Positions 1 through 11,340 of a DNA stretch of 64,000 bases are shown here, in pieces. This DNA is from Dipteris shenzhenensis (taxonomy: Eukaryota; Polypodiophyta; Polypodiopsida; Gleicheniales). The stretch lies in NCBI GenBank assembly GCA_047967505.1, contig CM106540.1. The stretch is one strand, 5' to 3'. Every line of letters begins with the position of its first letter. Within the stretch, counting starts at the first letter, position 1. The notes beneath the pieces were generated by a model, which did not search any database, was not told the DNA's origin, and was given only the letters and a program-made list of their open reading frames with translations. A program made the position numbers and the translations under genes.

Positions 1-714
1 TACAAGTGGGGTGTTTCCAAGGACTCCTTGCATGGATTAGTCTAGATTCCATGCATATGTAAATGCTTAGATTTTTTAACTCTATTCACTCTTGGAACAA
101 AACCCATGTTTCTTTGTTACTACAAAAGTATCCTTCCCTTATGATTTACTCTTACCTCCCACTAATCTTACCAATGCAACAAAGTGACCACAAATTCATA
201 TTTTGGCGCGTTAAATTTTACTAGATGGTGCACAAAGACATGATAATCATCTAAAGTACGACTTGCCATTTGATTTGATATGTAACATGACCCCGTTTGG
301 ACTTTGAACCAAATATGGAGCCAAAGTCCATAAAAGACCTACATACAAGAGAGTGCGAGAGTCTGCAAAAGCACTAAATACAAGAGAGTGCCAAAGTCCG
401 TAAAAGCTCTACATACAAGAGAGCTTCAGAGGGAGGATACAAATCCTTCCCTTCATCTGTAAGATGTGCCTACAATTTAGAAGTGGAAGGGGGATCCTCG
501 AGATCCTCGAAAGGAGAAGGGGGCTACTTGAAAGGAAGAGGTTTGCTAGGATTCAGAGACGAAATTGAGGGAACGCCATCATTAGCCGCTGCAACCAAAA
601 TAGGGTTAGGAACAATAGAAGGGGCCTCTTGATCTATAGAGATGGTGGAGGAATGCCAACTATAACCACATTTGACAAGATGGGGATGCCCCGCAACTCT
701 TCTTGGGCCTTTTC
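1..714. other. No gene recognised
   Basis: Both strands are broken by frequent stops and I recognise no protein or RNA gene. The only ordered structure is the short tandem repeat listed separately. The right end runs into a zinc-knuckle scrap on the minus strand, so part of this stretch may be the decayed body of that element. Confidence 0.5.
320..424. repeat. Three tandem 35-bp units
   Basis: Three head-to-tail units start at 320, 355 and 390, each ending in ACAAGAGAG. Units 1 and 3 share CCAAAGTCC and TAAAAG; the middle unit is more diverged. Seen directly; origin unknown. Confidence 0.75.
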
Positions 715-775
715 TTCTTCTTTAGGCAATCTCTAGCAAAGTGCCCAAATGTTTGCACACCTGATACTGATCATA
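715..775 (-). pseudogene. Zinc-knuckle scrap of a LINE ORF1 or gag
   Basis: Read on the minus strand, this gives VCKHLG, then after a one-base frame change GHFARDC followed by a run of lysines. That matches the C-terminal half of a CX2CX4HX4C knuckle as found in plant LINE ORF1 and gag proteins. The first Cys appears as Tyr and the frame is broken, so it cannot be functional. No RT is visible nearby, so the parent element is unknown. Confidence 0.4.
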
Positions 776-984
776 CTTGCTTGTAATCTCAACTTCTTAC
801 CAAAAAAATGAGCCATCTAGAAAGTGGAGCATAATGCGGTCATCAAATATGTTAGGGTTAGTCACAATGACTGTAACTTTCGGAACCTCATCAGATTGAT
901 TTCTTAGCTATGGAAGAGGGTAAACCATGAAGGGGGGATCTCTATAATTATACCAAAAGAATCTCCCATTGTGACGAGGAGTTA

Positions 985-1330
985 GTGATACACCTAAGGC
1001 AAAGGCTGAGGGGGACGGGCAAAGGCGAGGGGCTAAGGGGGAGAGGTAGGGCGGGGAAGAGAGAGGGAAAGGGAGGGGGAAGAGGTTGACAAAAGGGGCA
1101 AGGGAAAAAGGAGTAGAGGCAAAATAAGAGCAAGGGGAGCCAAAGAGTAAGAGGAGGCAAAGGGAGGGAGGCAAGCAACCGGGGGAGGTGAATGGAGGCA
1201 GACAATAGGGGTAGGCTGAGGGCAAGAGGCTAAAAGAAGGAAAAGGGAAAGAGGATGGAGGGAAGCAGGGTGGCAACAATGGGGGAGGAGAAGCAAGGAA
1301 GGGGAGGCGAGTGTAGAGGACCCTCTTTAA
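985..1330. repeat. Purine-rich low-complexity tract
   Basis: About 350 bp of nearly pure A/G on the plus strand (GGGGAGG, AGGCAAAGGG-type words). It opens long Pro/Leu/Ser-rich frames on the minus strand in several registers at once, which is typical of simple sequence and not of a gene. Confidence 0.7.
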
Positions 1331-3976
1331 AAGCAACATTGCATGAGGATTGGGATTATGGTTTTAGGCATTAAAAAAAGCTGTAAAAAGTTAAAAGGAT
1401 TAAGCAAAATATTTTAATCACTATATATTTTGTAAGTTGTACTTTTTGTATTCTCCATAGAAGGCACTTTGAAAGTAAGCACTCAACTTTTTCATAAAAT
1501 AAGTCATGCAATCAACAAAAATGAAAAATTATAATGTAAAAAGAACGTTACACGTGTGGAAATTCAGAAAAAAGAATCCAACTCTCCACTATAGCACTAC
1601 CCCTTAGGAGGCAGCACTAATAAACCTTAGTGTACTAATCTGCTAAGCTTGTGTAGCTAAGTCCATAAAAAAGACTAGCAAAAATTCATGAACATAGCTA
1701 CACTATCTTGGCGGACTAATCTCATAGTCTACTAACAATTGCTCAACACAAATCTCTTGATTCAAGCAAGAGGTCGTGTTACAAATTCTGAAATCCAACT
1801 CCCACAATGGGTGGATATGAAAATTCCTAAGGCATTAAGTCTCCTATATCGTCAAGAGGTTGCTATAAACCTCTTAATATTGGCTTTGCTTGCCAATCCA
1901 AGCTCTAGCTTGTCTTCTGTTTGACTTCCAGAGCTTCATTGCCAGCTCATCGCTTGAGGGAGAGCCTAAAGCAGATCATCTTGTCCTAACCTTTAGAGCG
2001 AAGGATAGCTTAACAATTCATATTGCCTGAAACCACAAAAAGGACATTTGAACGCAATCATATGTGAAGCAAGACTGGGACTTGTTGCTAGATGAAGCTC
2101 ACATTTGTGCTTGTAAAATTAGACAAGATCCCAACTTATCTTGAAGTAGACTAATTTCATTGGACATAGTAGCACATATATCATCTAGATACAGTGGGTG
2201 CAAAAAGATAACAATGGTTGAAGAAGGCTAAGAAAAGATCATGTTCATCATCAAAGGGGGGCATATTCAAACAAATTGATTCCACTCAGATTGAAGAACA
2301 AAAATCAACCATGTCCCAATGCCTCATGGTGGAAACCTTCTAGGAATACATCGATGAATTCCTTGCGATATCATAGGATGACTTCTCAATCTAGAGGACA
2401 AAGCAAGAACACTTGGAAATCATCAAGATGGTATAGCCCTGCCTTGCACCGACTTCCAACGCTATCGCTTCTCATCCCACCCATGGACCATGACCTCATG
2501 TGCAATCGTGGACTCCCCACATCATGCCCCCACCCTAACCTCGTATGCCATCGAACCCCCACATCTTGCCCCCCACCCCTACCTCATGTGCCACACTCCA
2601 CCACGAGTGCCTTGCCTCGATGCCCCGCCTCACTTGATTTTTGGTGCCCGCCTTGACCTAACGTGCGACCCGACATCCTGACATCTTGTGCCTTGCCTCG
2701 ATGCCCCGCCTTGCCTCAACTTACAGCGTTGCTTATTGACCTCTCGTGTCGCCCTCACCCCTACACAATGTAAGAGGTTCAACAAAACCTCTCACCCTTT
2801 ATCCTCGCCCTTTGCATAATGTTTGAGTTGTTATCCATTCCATTTGCTATCCTCCATCCAACCAACCTCTCTTACAGGGTGTTGGAGGGCGGGGCACCAG
2901 GGTCATGCAACCTATCTTCTACACTTTCGACAAAATTGTAGTCACTAGTGAAAATATTATTGCTTAAGGGATTCATATTGCTTAATGTATCCCATCAATT
3001 TCGTTTTCATTAGATCGATTATGTGTATAATAGATATGACTTTAAATAGAGGTCCCTTTGACTTAATCCCCTACTCGAACATCCACAATTATCACCCTAC
3101 CTTTTGTGTCTTTGAAGGAGACTATACAAGGCAAAAAACTACAAATCCATTAATCCCCTCAAAGGATTGTATAGGTAGACTAAAGATATTTTGAAAGTAG
3201 CATGCAAAACTTGAAAGCAAAATATGTTGGGCCACTTTTTAGAAACTAGGTTGGAGCATAGAATTTGTTGTTAGGTGAACAAATACCTCTTAAGTTCCAA
3301 GAGACAACTTTGCAGATGTATTGTTTATCTGAACCTTTTTCTTTGTATTTGTGCACCTGATCAAACTACCATCTGCTCACCTCCTAGAGCTCTTCAGGAG
3401 ATTCTCAAGGCCTTGGGTTAGTCAGCATCTTCACGTAAAGGGGTGAACCAATTTTCCTTTCCATTACTAGTGCAAGCTAGCTCTTTGTGTTGATGCACCT
3501 GCTCCAATACCACTCTGAAATTTGAGTAGAGTTGTCTCTTGGTAGGGCTTATTTGTTTGGTTATCACTCCATCCATTCCATTTTTTTTCTCTTTCAACTT
3601 TTCTAGTGTTTGGACAAGGCAGGATCTCATCATCTTGCTAGGGGGTGAGCATCATCTTTTTGGGAGAGAGCAAAAAGACGGAGGTTTGAAAGTAAAATTT
3701 TAGTTAAAGAAGCAGGGGGAGTAGTCTTTTCCCTTTGAGATTACAATCTCTAAGGGAGTGTCTTCTTTGGTACCTCCCATCCTTCTTGGTCTCTAGCCTT
3801 GCTTTTACCTTTCATTCCCTAGTCTTAATCTTCTCTTGCTCTACCATATATCACTAGTAGTAAGAATTGAAGCACAAGTAGAAGAACGAATTGAACAACA
3901 AGAACTAAGAAGACCCACAAAATAGAGGAAACAACTAGCAAGGTTGCTTAATATATTCAAAAAGGAAAAACTACAC
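1331..3976. other. No gene recognised; decayed sequence
   Basis: Short open frames exist on both strands but none carries a domain, a plausible start context or a splice pattern that I can defend. A small direct repeat lies at 2607-2711. The base composition shifts from A/T-rich to C-rich around 2450-2900 and back again. Confidence 0.45.
2607..2711. repeat. 24-bp direct repeat, 81 bp apart
   Basis: The words GTGCCTTGCC and TCGATGCCCCGCCT occur together at 2607-2630 and again at 2688-2711, inside a C-rich stretch with further degenerate copies of CCCCACATC and CCTCATGTGC. Confidence 0.6.
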
Positions 3977-4370
3977 AAGTTGAAAGCACAAGTTTTGCTC
4001 TTATAACATCCATAATGCAAATAGAAGAAGAAGTGTATTTCACAAGCGAGAATGGAAAAAAGCAATGGATGAAGAAATGAAACTTTGCATAAAAACAACA
4101 TTTGGTAACTATGTGCCTTGCCACACAGGTTGAAAGCAAAAGTTATGCTCTCACAACATCCATCATGCAAATAGAAGAAACTTTTGAACATGCAATTTAA
4201 AAGCTAGAACGGCAAAAGGTAATAGATGAGGAAGTGAATGCTTTGTATAGAAACAACATTTGGAAACTATGCGACTTGCCAATACAAAAGCATGCAATTG
4301 CAAATGCATGGCATCATTATCAGTTGCAAATTTGGTCAAAGATTGAAGTGTTTGGTGGCGGTGCATCTCG
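3977..4370 (+). pseudogene. Copia RT N-terminal remnant, internally duplicated
   Basis: Two imperfect copies lie head to tail, about 3977-4122 and 4129-4280. The first reads WKKAMDEEM with a TTFGNYVP tail. The second reads VIDEEVNALYRNN followed by IWKLCDLP. These match the start of the Copia reverse transcriptase (W..AM..E...L..N.TW.L..LP). After copy 2 the frame continues with HAIANAWHHYQL, matching the next Copia block (G.K.I..KW.YK.K). Stops and a missing catalytic palm show it is a relic. Moderately sure of the family; the parent element cannot be traced. Confidence 0.55.
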
Positions 4371-5435
4371 CATGCATCATGAGTAGATAGAACACCATGA
4401 GCAATGGTCCTTCGTTCATTGTCTCATCTTTACAATTTGTACGACATTGGTTGAGTCACATCTCAGTGTCAAAATCTAGCTATTAATGGTCCTCATTGAG
4501 TCACATCTCATTATCAAAATCTAGTTGTTAATGATCCTCATTATCATTTATAATATCAAAGTTGAGACTAAATTTTAGATCTTTCTATCATTCTTGTAGT
4601 TTGCATATGAAAACAACTTGTCTCAAAACTACTTATTTTAGTATTTAGCCTTTACCTTTAGATTACAATTGTTACTTAACGTTTTCAATTGTCAAAATCT
4701 ACAACGTATTTTAGGGTTTGGACATTGGAATTGAATTACAGATGGAACATAATGATGCAATAATTTCTAGACTTCAACTCTGGTTTTTGTGAGACCAAAA
4801 ACTGCAAAGTCGTGTTTTCAAATTTATGCAAATTTTTCAAAATGTGTCATGTGACTATGACATACATAGAGGAGGTAGCACTTGACAATCTATTATGTTC
4901 TTGTTCCTAGAGATACTATTTGATAACAAATAAAAGAGAATTTACAAACTTGAGAGTTGACTTCTTCCTCAAGTTAGACCTCCAAAAGATATGCTTTGAG
5001 GTCCTCAAGCAGACCATCATTGAGGAACATGCTTGCACCCATAAAAATATTGCCATGGGGTATTACAGCTGGCTGCTGCTTTGATGACCATTGTTTCACA
5101 TGTCAACCAGAAGATGACCAAAAAAATATACCTTTGTAAGAAAGTGCTTTGCATACTTGCAAGTCTCTGTGAGACAAGCTATCCACAAGGAACAATGAAA
5201 CCAAAATTGAGGATATTGTGATGTAAACGACCCTCACAACTGATGCTCAAGCTCGGTCTCTTTCATAGTCATTATCAAAATATTTGCAATGGGTAATCAA
5301 ACTCGTGGATTTTCAAGGCCTCAGCTCTCAAAATGTTCATCCACATTGAATAGTCCTAAGCATAGTGACCCATTAGAGAGCGCCCCAGTGATTAAGCATG
5401 CGTCACTTGTGAATGATGTTAAGGCATGCTAAAGT
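4371..5435. other. No gene recognised; downstream flank of the BORCS8-like gene
   Basis: No coding signal found. The part next to 5435 is presumably the 3' UTR and terminator of the minus-strand gene that stops at 5436, but I see no decisive polyadenylation signal. Confidence 0.4.
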
Positions 5436-5838
5436 CTATAAAGATTTTGATGAACGATTTTCATCAGTCTCACTTAGCCATGCTTCTAGCTTTGCTGCAT
5501 GTTCTGCTTGAAACTTCTCATAGTTTTCTTGCACTTGTATCAGGCCTCCACTGGTACTCCCCCCTTCTGCAGGCTGCAGGTCCCCTTCCACCTTCTCTGG
5601 CGGTGCTTTCCTACCAAACCCCAACAAACTTTGTCCAGGGATCCATGTTTTTCTTTCAGCCACTTTGCCATCACCTGCTTGGTTTTCTGCATCTCTTCTC
5701 AGGAATTTTGCACCCTCGTGACTGACAGAGTCCCCAAGAAAAGAAGTAGTTCTGAAAGGCCCTCTACTGGCTCCTGGTGGTCTTACAGGTCTTGGCAGAA
5801 GCTGTGAGACACTTCTGCAGCACTTGAAAGATGAGAAC
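5436..5838 (-). CDS. BORCS8-like gene, last coding exon
   Basis: Two in-phase acceptors 24 bp apart are possible: TTTCTCAG, starting the exon at 5838, and GTGCTGCAG, starting it at 5814. Both complete a Gly codon. The exon is Ser/Pro/Gly-rich with [19 protein letters not shown] in the middle, a charged [19 protein letters not shown] stretch near the end, and a TAG stop. Intron 3 is only about 80-104 bp. Confidence 0.65.
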
Positions 5839-8800
5839 CTGAGAAACCCAGTCAAAGACTTCCAAACTTGTGCAATTCTGTTCAGCTGTGCGTTGTTAAA
5901 ACAAGACTAGAAACTCACCCCCTGGCTTGGCGCAGTGCAGGGATTGTATTGCTTGCAGATTTGAGTGTTTTGATCATGTGTTCAATGACAGCAGGACCAC
6001 ATTCTTTCATGGTCCTTACTGAACTTAGTGCATCCTTTGCATCAGCAGTGGCAAGTTCTGCATCCATGGTTGTCTCCACAAGTTGAACCTGCAAATTGTA
6101 TTCACCCATCAATCATTTCAATGCTTCTATCCCAGGCAGCTTAGGAAGAATGTATAGCTTCTAAGATAAGGAACAGTAAAATATAAAGAAAGTACAGGGC
6201 TAATATTGACGAGGCCTATCATGGAGGGAAGAGAATTAGCGAGAACTTTCGTTTCATTTCATGGAGGACCCAATGCACATAACACACAAATCAGGTCATC
6301 CAGATATTCAAATTTAGGTGTTTCATTTCATGGAGGGACCAATGCACATAACACACAAATCAGGTCATCAAGATGTTCAAATTTAGGTAAGTCTCCCAAA
6401 CAAGCATGGCGAAATCTTGCCACAACTTTGGTTGGAGATAATACAAACCCACTGAAATCCCTCAGGTGATTCCCAGGCCACCAGGTCCAGAGCAGATATG
6501 TTGTTCTATGAGATTGCGGCATCTGAAAAGTATGGATGGTGACATGGGGTGGATTACACAGATCCTCAGTCACTCTTCCTACGTTGGCTCTCCGACCTCA
6601 TTTTATATTTGTTCTACTCATGTTTGGATTGATATCACTTTGGATCACCCCGCATATGTTTGGCACAGGATTGGGACTTACTCTAGTTATCCCTCCCACC
6701 CTCTGTCCCAGAAGAGTGAAATGCTCCCTAGCTTACGAAAAGACATGTATATTGAAAATGACACAAGAGGTGGAAGTGGCCTGGTGATTGTCATGTACAC
6801 GGATTGTGTCTGACGTGTGCCCTAGGCACACGGGACTAGCTCAGGTAGCCTGGGGAGGCTAGGGGCTAGGCAGGTGATTCTCAGGTTGGGTTGCAAGGGC
6901 AAATGGCACAAGTTAGGGTTTCAGCTATAAATAGCCGCCCGGGCCAAGCCTATATAAGGGGCCTAGGGAGCTCAGTTTTCAGCAGAGCAGGGCAGAGCAA
7001 GTCAGTTCTCCCCTGTTGGTATGGATCCTGGATTGTGTGTGGACGCACACCTGCTCTCTAGAATAGCCCCAAGGCCCAGCAGATCGATCCAAGGCTCCTT
7101 GAGGGCGCCACCTAGTGGTATGGGACACCAGGCTGGTTGGGATCATGGTTGGGAGATGTGCCAGTTGCCAGCAGCTCAGCCTGTGGCTCGGAGGGGCCAT
7201 CCCATTCTTGGGTGGTGAGGAAGCCTGCAGATTCCTTTATGATTCTATGATTGGTTTCTGGTGTTTGTTTGCAGGTCAGGTCACACAGGAGCACTGGAGT
7301 CATGTCAGTTGGTATCAGAGCCACTCCTGTGATTCAATCTCTGTGGGGGAAAGAGGTATGGATGAGGCTTCTTCAAGGTATGAATCAGCCCTGAGCTGTT
7401 TTGAGAGATTTTCCAGCTTCTAATTGTAAATTTGTCATGTGGAATTGTGAGTGGGTTGCAAATACTTCATGATTAGCGTAAATAGAGCTTGGTAGTGGTA
7501 GGAAGTAGTGATGTAGAGGGAAATTGCGCCTGGAACCATAGAAGGGAGCCTGAAACGAAATCATTTGATTAAAGGGGGCAAGTCGGACTGTTGGGACGAT
7601 CTTTGGTCCAGTAGCTGGTATTACGTGGCTGGTAGCTAAACTAGCAGGTCTATATCAATTCGCTCACGTAGAAGGGATAGCGAACCAGCGTGGGTGAGGT
7701 CAAGAGCAGACTTCGATGTGGAGGCAATCGTCGTTGGCAGTCGGGTCTGGACAGATGCACCGCCTGCTCCTCCCCCTATGTCTGTGTGACGATCCGCTTG
7801 TGTGGGTAGCACCTACATCTGTTCGCTGGCTAGCAGAGCGGGTGGAAGGGACAGTAGTTATTCCGTCAGCTCCAGGTTCAGGGCGACTGAGTCATGGACG
7901 ATGCCTGCAAGGTTATGCTGGCTGGCAGAACAGAAGAGTAGCACAGCAAGATCCGCTGGCTTCTAGTTGAGGTCGACGGGCAGGTGGGTGGCGCAGGGGT
8001 GTGGCTTGCTTCGATTAAGAGCTTTTTCGCTTTGGAAATGGGAACTTTCAGGAAAGCATAGCTTTGGCCAAGTTAGGCTTAGGGAAAGCATTAGGGTAAA
8101 GCTTAGCTTTCCCCTAAATTTCAAAAGCCAGGACAACCGGCCATAAATGACACTCAACCCCCCTCGCTTGCTGATGATTCCCCTATAGTTCAGCCTTTTC
8201 TCCACCCTCAGATTTTTTTTTCGGTTGTTGATTACTATCCCTTGCTGCTGAAATCGCCTTCTGCTAGCAGATCTTGCCCTTGCAAATAACGCCCCTTCTC
8301 TTTTCAAGGTTTACCCTGTTTGGCTGGTTTCCCCCTCAGCTTTCCTTCTCCTACCAGCTCTCTCAGTTTTCTCAATCCCTTCCTAGCCTTACGGCTGAAT
8401 CAAATAACAGCCTGAAGATCACCCGATGGATCAGGATGTCAACCTTCAGGCCGGAGAAGATGAAGGATTGTTTGATCCTTTGGTCACGAAGGATGCTTTT
8501 ACCGAATTTCAGACTGCTTTGAAGACAAAGTTTGAGCAATTCGCTATGATTCATTCTCAGTTGACTGACCAGATGCGCGCGCTTCAAAGTTCAGTCAATG
8601 CTCTCACCCACATGGATGCCTTGGCCTCAGTATTAGGCCCGAATATCACCCCAGATCCTTATTCTGGGGAGCAAAAGGACAGAAAGAAGGAAGTAGTTGA
8701 CAGTTGGTTACACAAGTGGCAGGTTCACTTCCAATTCCATCCCTACTCGGACGAAAAGAAAATTCAATTGGCTGTGGGATCTCTCTCAGGGAAGGCACTT

Positions 8801-11292
8801 CTCTGGTGGAAGGAGTTTCGGCCGAAACCCACCAATTGGAGCAACTTTGAAGACGCTTTCAAAAAGGAGTTCCTCAAGAAAGAGGAGGATTATGACATCA
8901 TCAGCAAGTTTACAGCCCTTGATATGTCCAAGCAAAATCTCACTTTTGACACCTAACTACAGAAATTTCGAGATTTGCAAACCAAGGCTACGAAGATGGA
9001 TCCAACAACTTTGTTGGGCTTCTTTGTACATGGTTTACCAGGTAACTATAAGCTGCAGATTAAGAACAATAAGTGTAACACTTTGCAAGAGGCCATGAAT
9101 TATGCGCGCATTTATGATGATACCATGGCCAGTACCAAGGGTACTACCACCGCAGATACCAGTGGAAAGAACAAGTGGAAGCTTTTCCAATCCTCATCTG
9201 GCACCACAGAGGGCAAGTCTTCAAACCATCCCTCCAATAAGAAACCTAATTCGGCTCTGACTGGTAAAGCACGGTTTCTCCGTACTTTGAAACTGAAAAA
9301 GAAGGACGATGCTTTATTTGCGAGGAGCGTGACCACACGCGGAATGATTGCCCGAAGAAGTCTGGAGCCTCACGAGGACCTTTACCGAAGCCCAAAGGAC
9401 CACCTGGCAATTCAAAGACAACTCACACTGTTTTAGCAGGTATTTATATTAATGTTCTCTCTCGCCCTCATTCTTGTGATTGTTATTTCGATAATTCCCT
9501 ATTTGGACCTCATGATCTCTACCGAGCTTATGGTGAGATCTAGGGTACTAGGATTCACGTTCTACTTGATCAAGGGAGTTCTCACAATTTTGTGAATCAC
9601 AAACTTGTGTAGACCCTTCGCCTGACCACGATACCTAGTGATCATACCTACGAGGTATAGCTTCCAGCTGGGAAGCAGTTTTGGGATCGCAAGGTGGATC
9701 GATTTCCAATCCGGATTCAGGCCTACGATGACATTTTGCAGTACTACAGTGTGATGACATTCATCCCTCAGCGGGACCTCTTGTAAATGCGATTCAAGTA
9801 CATAATATGATACAAACTACTTCTTATGATGTGTTTCAATGTGTTTTGATTCGACTTTCTTCATTTGTTGCATTTGTTTCTTCTTCAAATGAATTGTGTG
9901 TGCTGGAACATATGGAACTAAAGAAGTTGTGCAGCTGAATTCAAAGATGTATTTCTTGAACAACTGCCGGCAGGTTTACCTCCAGAGAGGGCAATTGACC
10001 CTCGCATAGATTTGGTCCCAGGCGCTCAGCCTGTAAGTATACCTCCTTAAAGGATGAGTCAGTTTGAGGAGGATGAGTTAGCTCAGCAACTTCAAGAGTA
10101 TTTGAAGTTGGGGCATATACACCCGAGTAAATCACCCTGGGGTGCTCCCGTTCTTCTGAGAAGTAAGAAAGATGGGTCTTGGAGAATGTGTGTGGATTAT
10201 AAAAGATTAAATAAAGTAACAATCAATAATAGGTATCCTCTCCCTCGTGCTGATGACTTGATAGGCAGATTAGTAGGATCGAAGTACTTCACTAAAATTG
10301 ATTTGCCTAATGGTTATCACCAGATACGTATTTATGTGAAGCATGTCGAAAGGACCGCCTTTCGGACTAGGTATGGTCATTATTACGAGTTTCTCGTACT
10401 ACCTTTTGGATTAACCAATGCTCCCGCCACAGGAGCACTGGAGTCGTGTCAGTGATACAAGTACCCATTGGTCTACAATGGTGGATCATGGGACCATATC
10501 AATGTCCATACATCCAGATTCCATATCAACATGAAATTTGCAGCCAAGATTGTCTTGCTCTAAATTGAGCTCTCCAATGCGAGATACCTCAAAGCATATG
10601 CTAAGCATCAAGAGATGGAGGGAGCGACACGACACCGCAAAGAGTACATATCCTCCCCCCTGGTTAGAAACCAATGCTCCAATCTCATGTAACTACACCG
10701 ATACCGGTTAGCTGTATTTTGTTAGCCCCCCTTTAGGAGAAGGCATTGAGTAGCACGGATGCCCAGTTTAGACACTAGATGGAGGCCGACTGTGGCCTGA
10801 TGGTCAAAGCTAGTGCTAGCTAGGTCCCGAGGAGGCATCACCCCAGCTGGGGCAGAGCCCCCGACCTGATGGTATAGGTTTCCTAATAGGGGGACGTGGT
10901 AACCAACTAAGCACCAGCCGACCTCCCAATAGGATTTATGTAATTATAGCCCAGATTACCTATCAAAATTCACTTTCTATCCCCTCTGTATTCGCCCATC
11001 GGATACATGGGTCGAGGAGACCAGGTCCTTTGCCACAACGAGAGACAGCTCGACAGATGAAGATCCGGGATATCTTTGCAGCCCACCGGAGAGCAACCAC
11101 GGTGCCAAGTTTCGGCTTTTGAGTTTCAGTTTTCAGCTTTCATTTGAGTTTGGTTTGATCTCTTGAGCTCTTTAGCTTAGGATAGCACTCAGCAAGGGCC
11201 CTAGCATGCCCTTTGCTTCAGCCCACTGAGGCTTGTATGAGTTCTTTGTCTTGGCGTGCTTGGTCCCATAGGCCCGCGAGGCCTCCTGAGGA

Positions 11293-11340
<48 letters not shown>

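Larger units (their letters stand above)
6089..6788. other. Intron 2 of the BORCS8-like gene, part downstream of the Gypsy insertion
   Basis: The stretch holds a 69-bp tandem duplication and an open frame at 6466-6783 (plus strand) that continues without a stop into the sequence after the Gypsy element (10457 on) if the insertion is removed. The joined frame has no domain I recognise, so I do not call it a gene. Confidence 0.45.
6789..10451 (+). mobile_element. Ty3/Gypsy LTR retrotransposon, internally deleted
   Basis: The element is bounded by GTGAT duplications. Order: complete 519-bp 5' LTR, PBS for initiator Met-tRNA, leader, gag with zinc knuckle, protease remnant, RT up to the FGLTNAPAT motif, then an abrupt jump into the last 25 bases of the 3' LTR. 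RNase H, integrase and almost all of the 3' LTR are missing. At the junction the RT sequence CCGCCACA meets LTR sequence ACAGGAGCAC, sharing a few bases, which suggests deletion by microhomology. It lies in intron 2 of the BORCS8-like gene, antisense to it. Confidence 0.85.

Noticed and set aside
908-1339. 143-codon Pro/Leu/Ser-rich frame and overlapping frames on minus
   Set aside because: Produced by a purine-rich simple-sequence tract; several registers are open at once and no domain is present.
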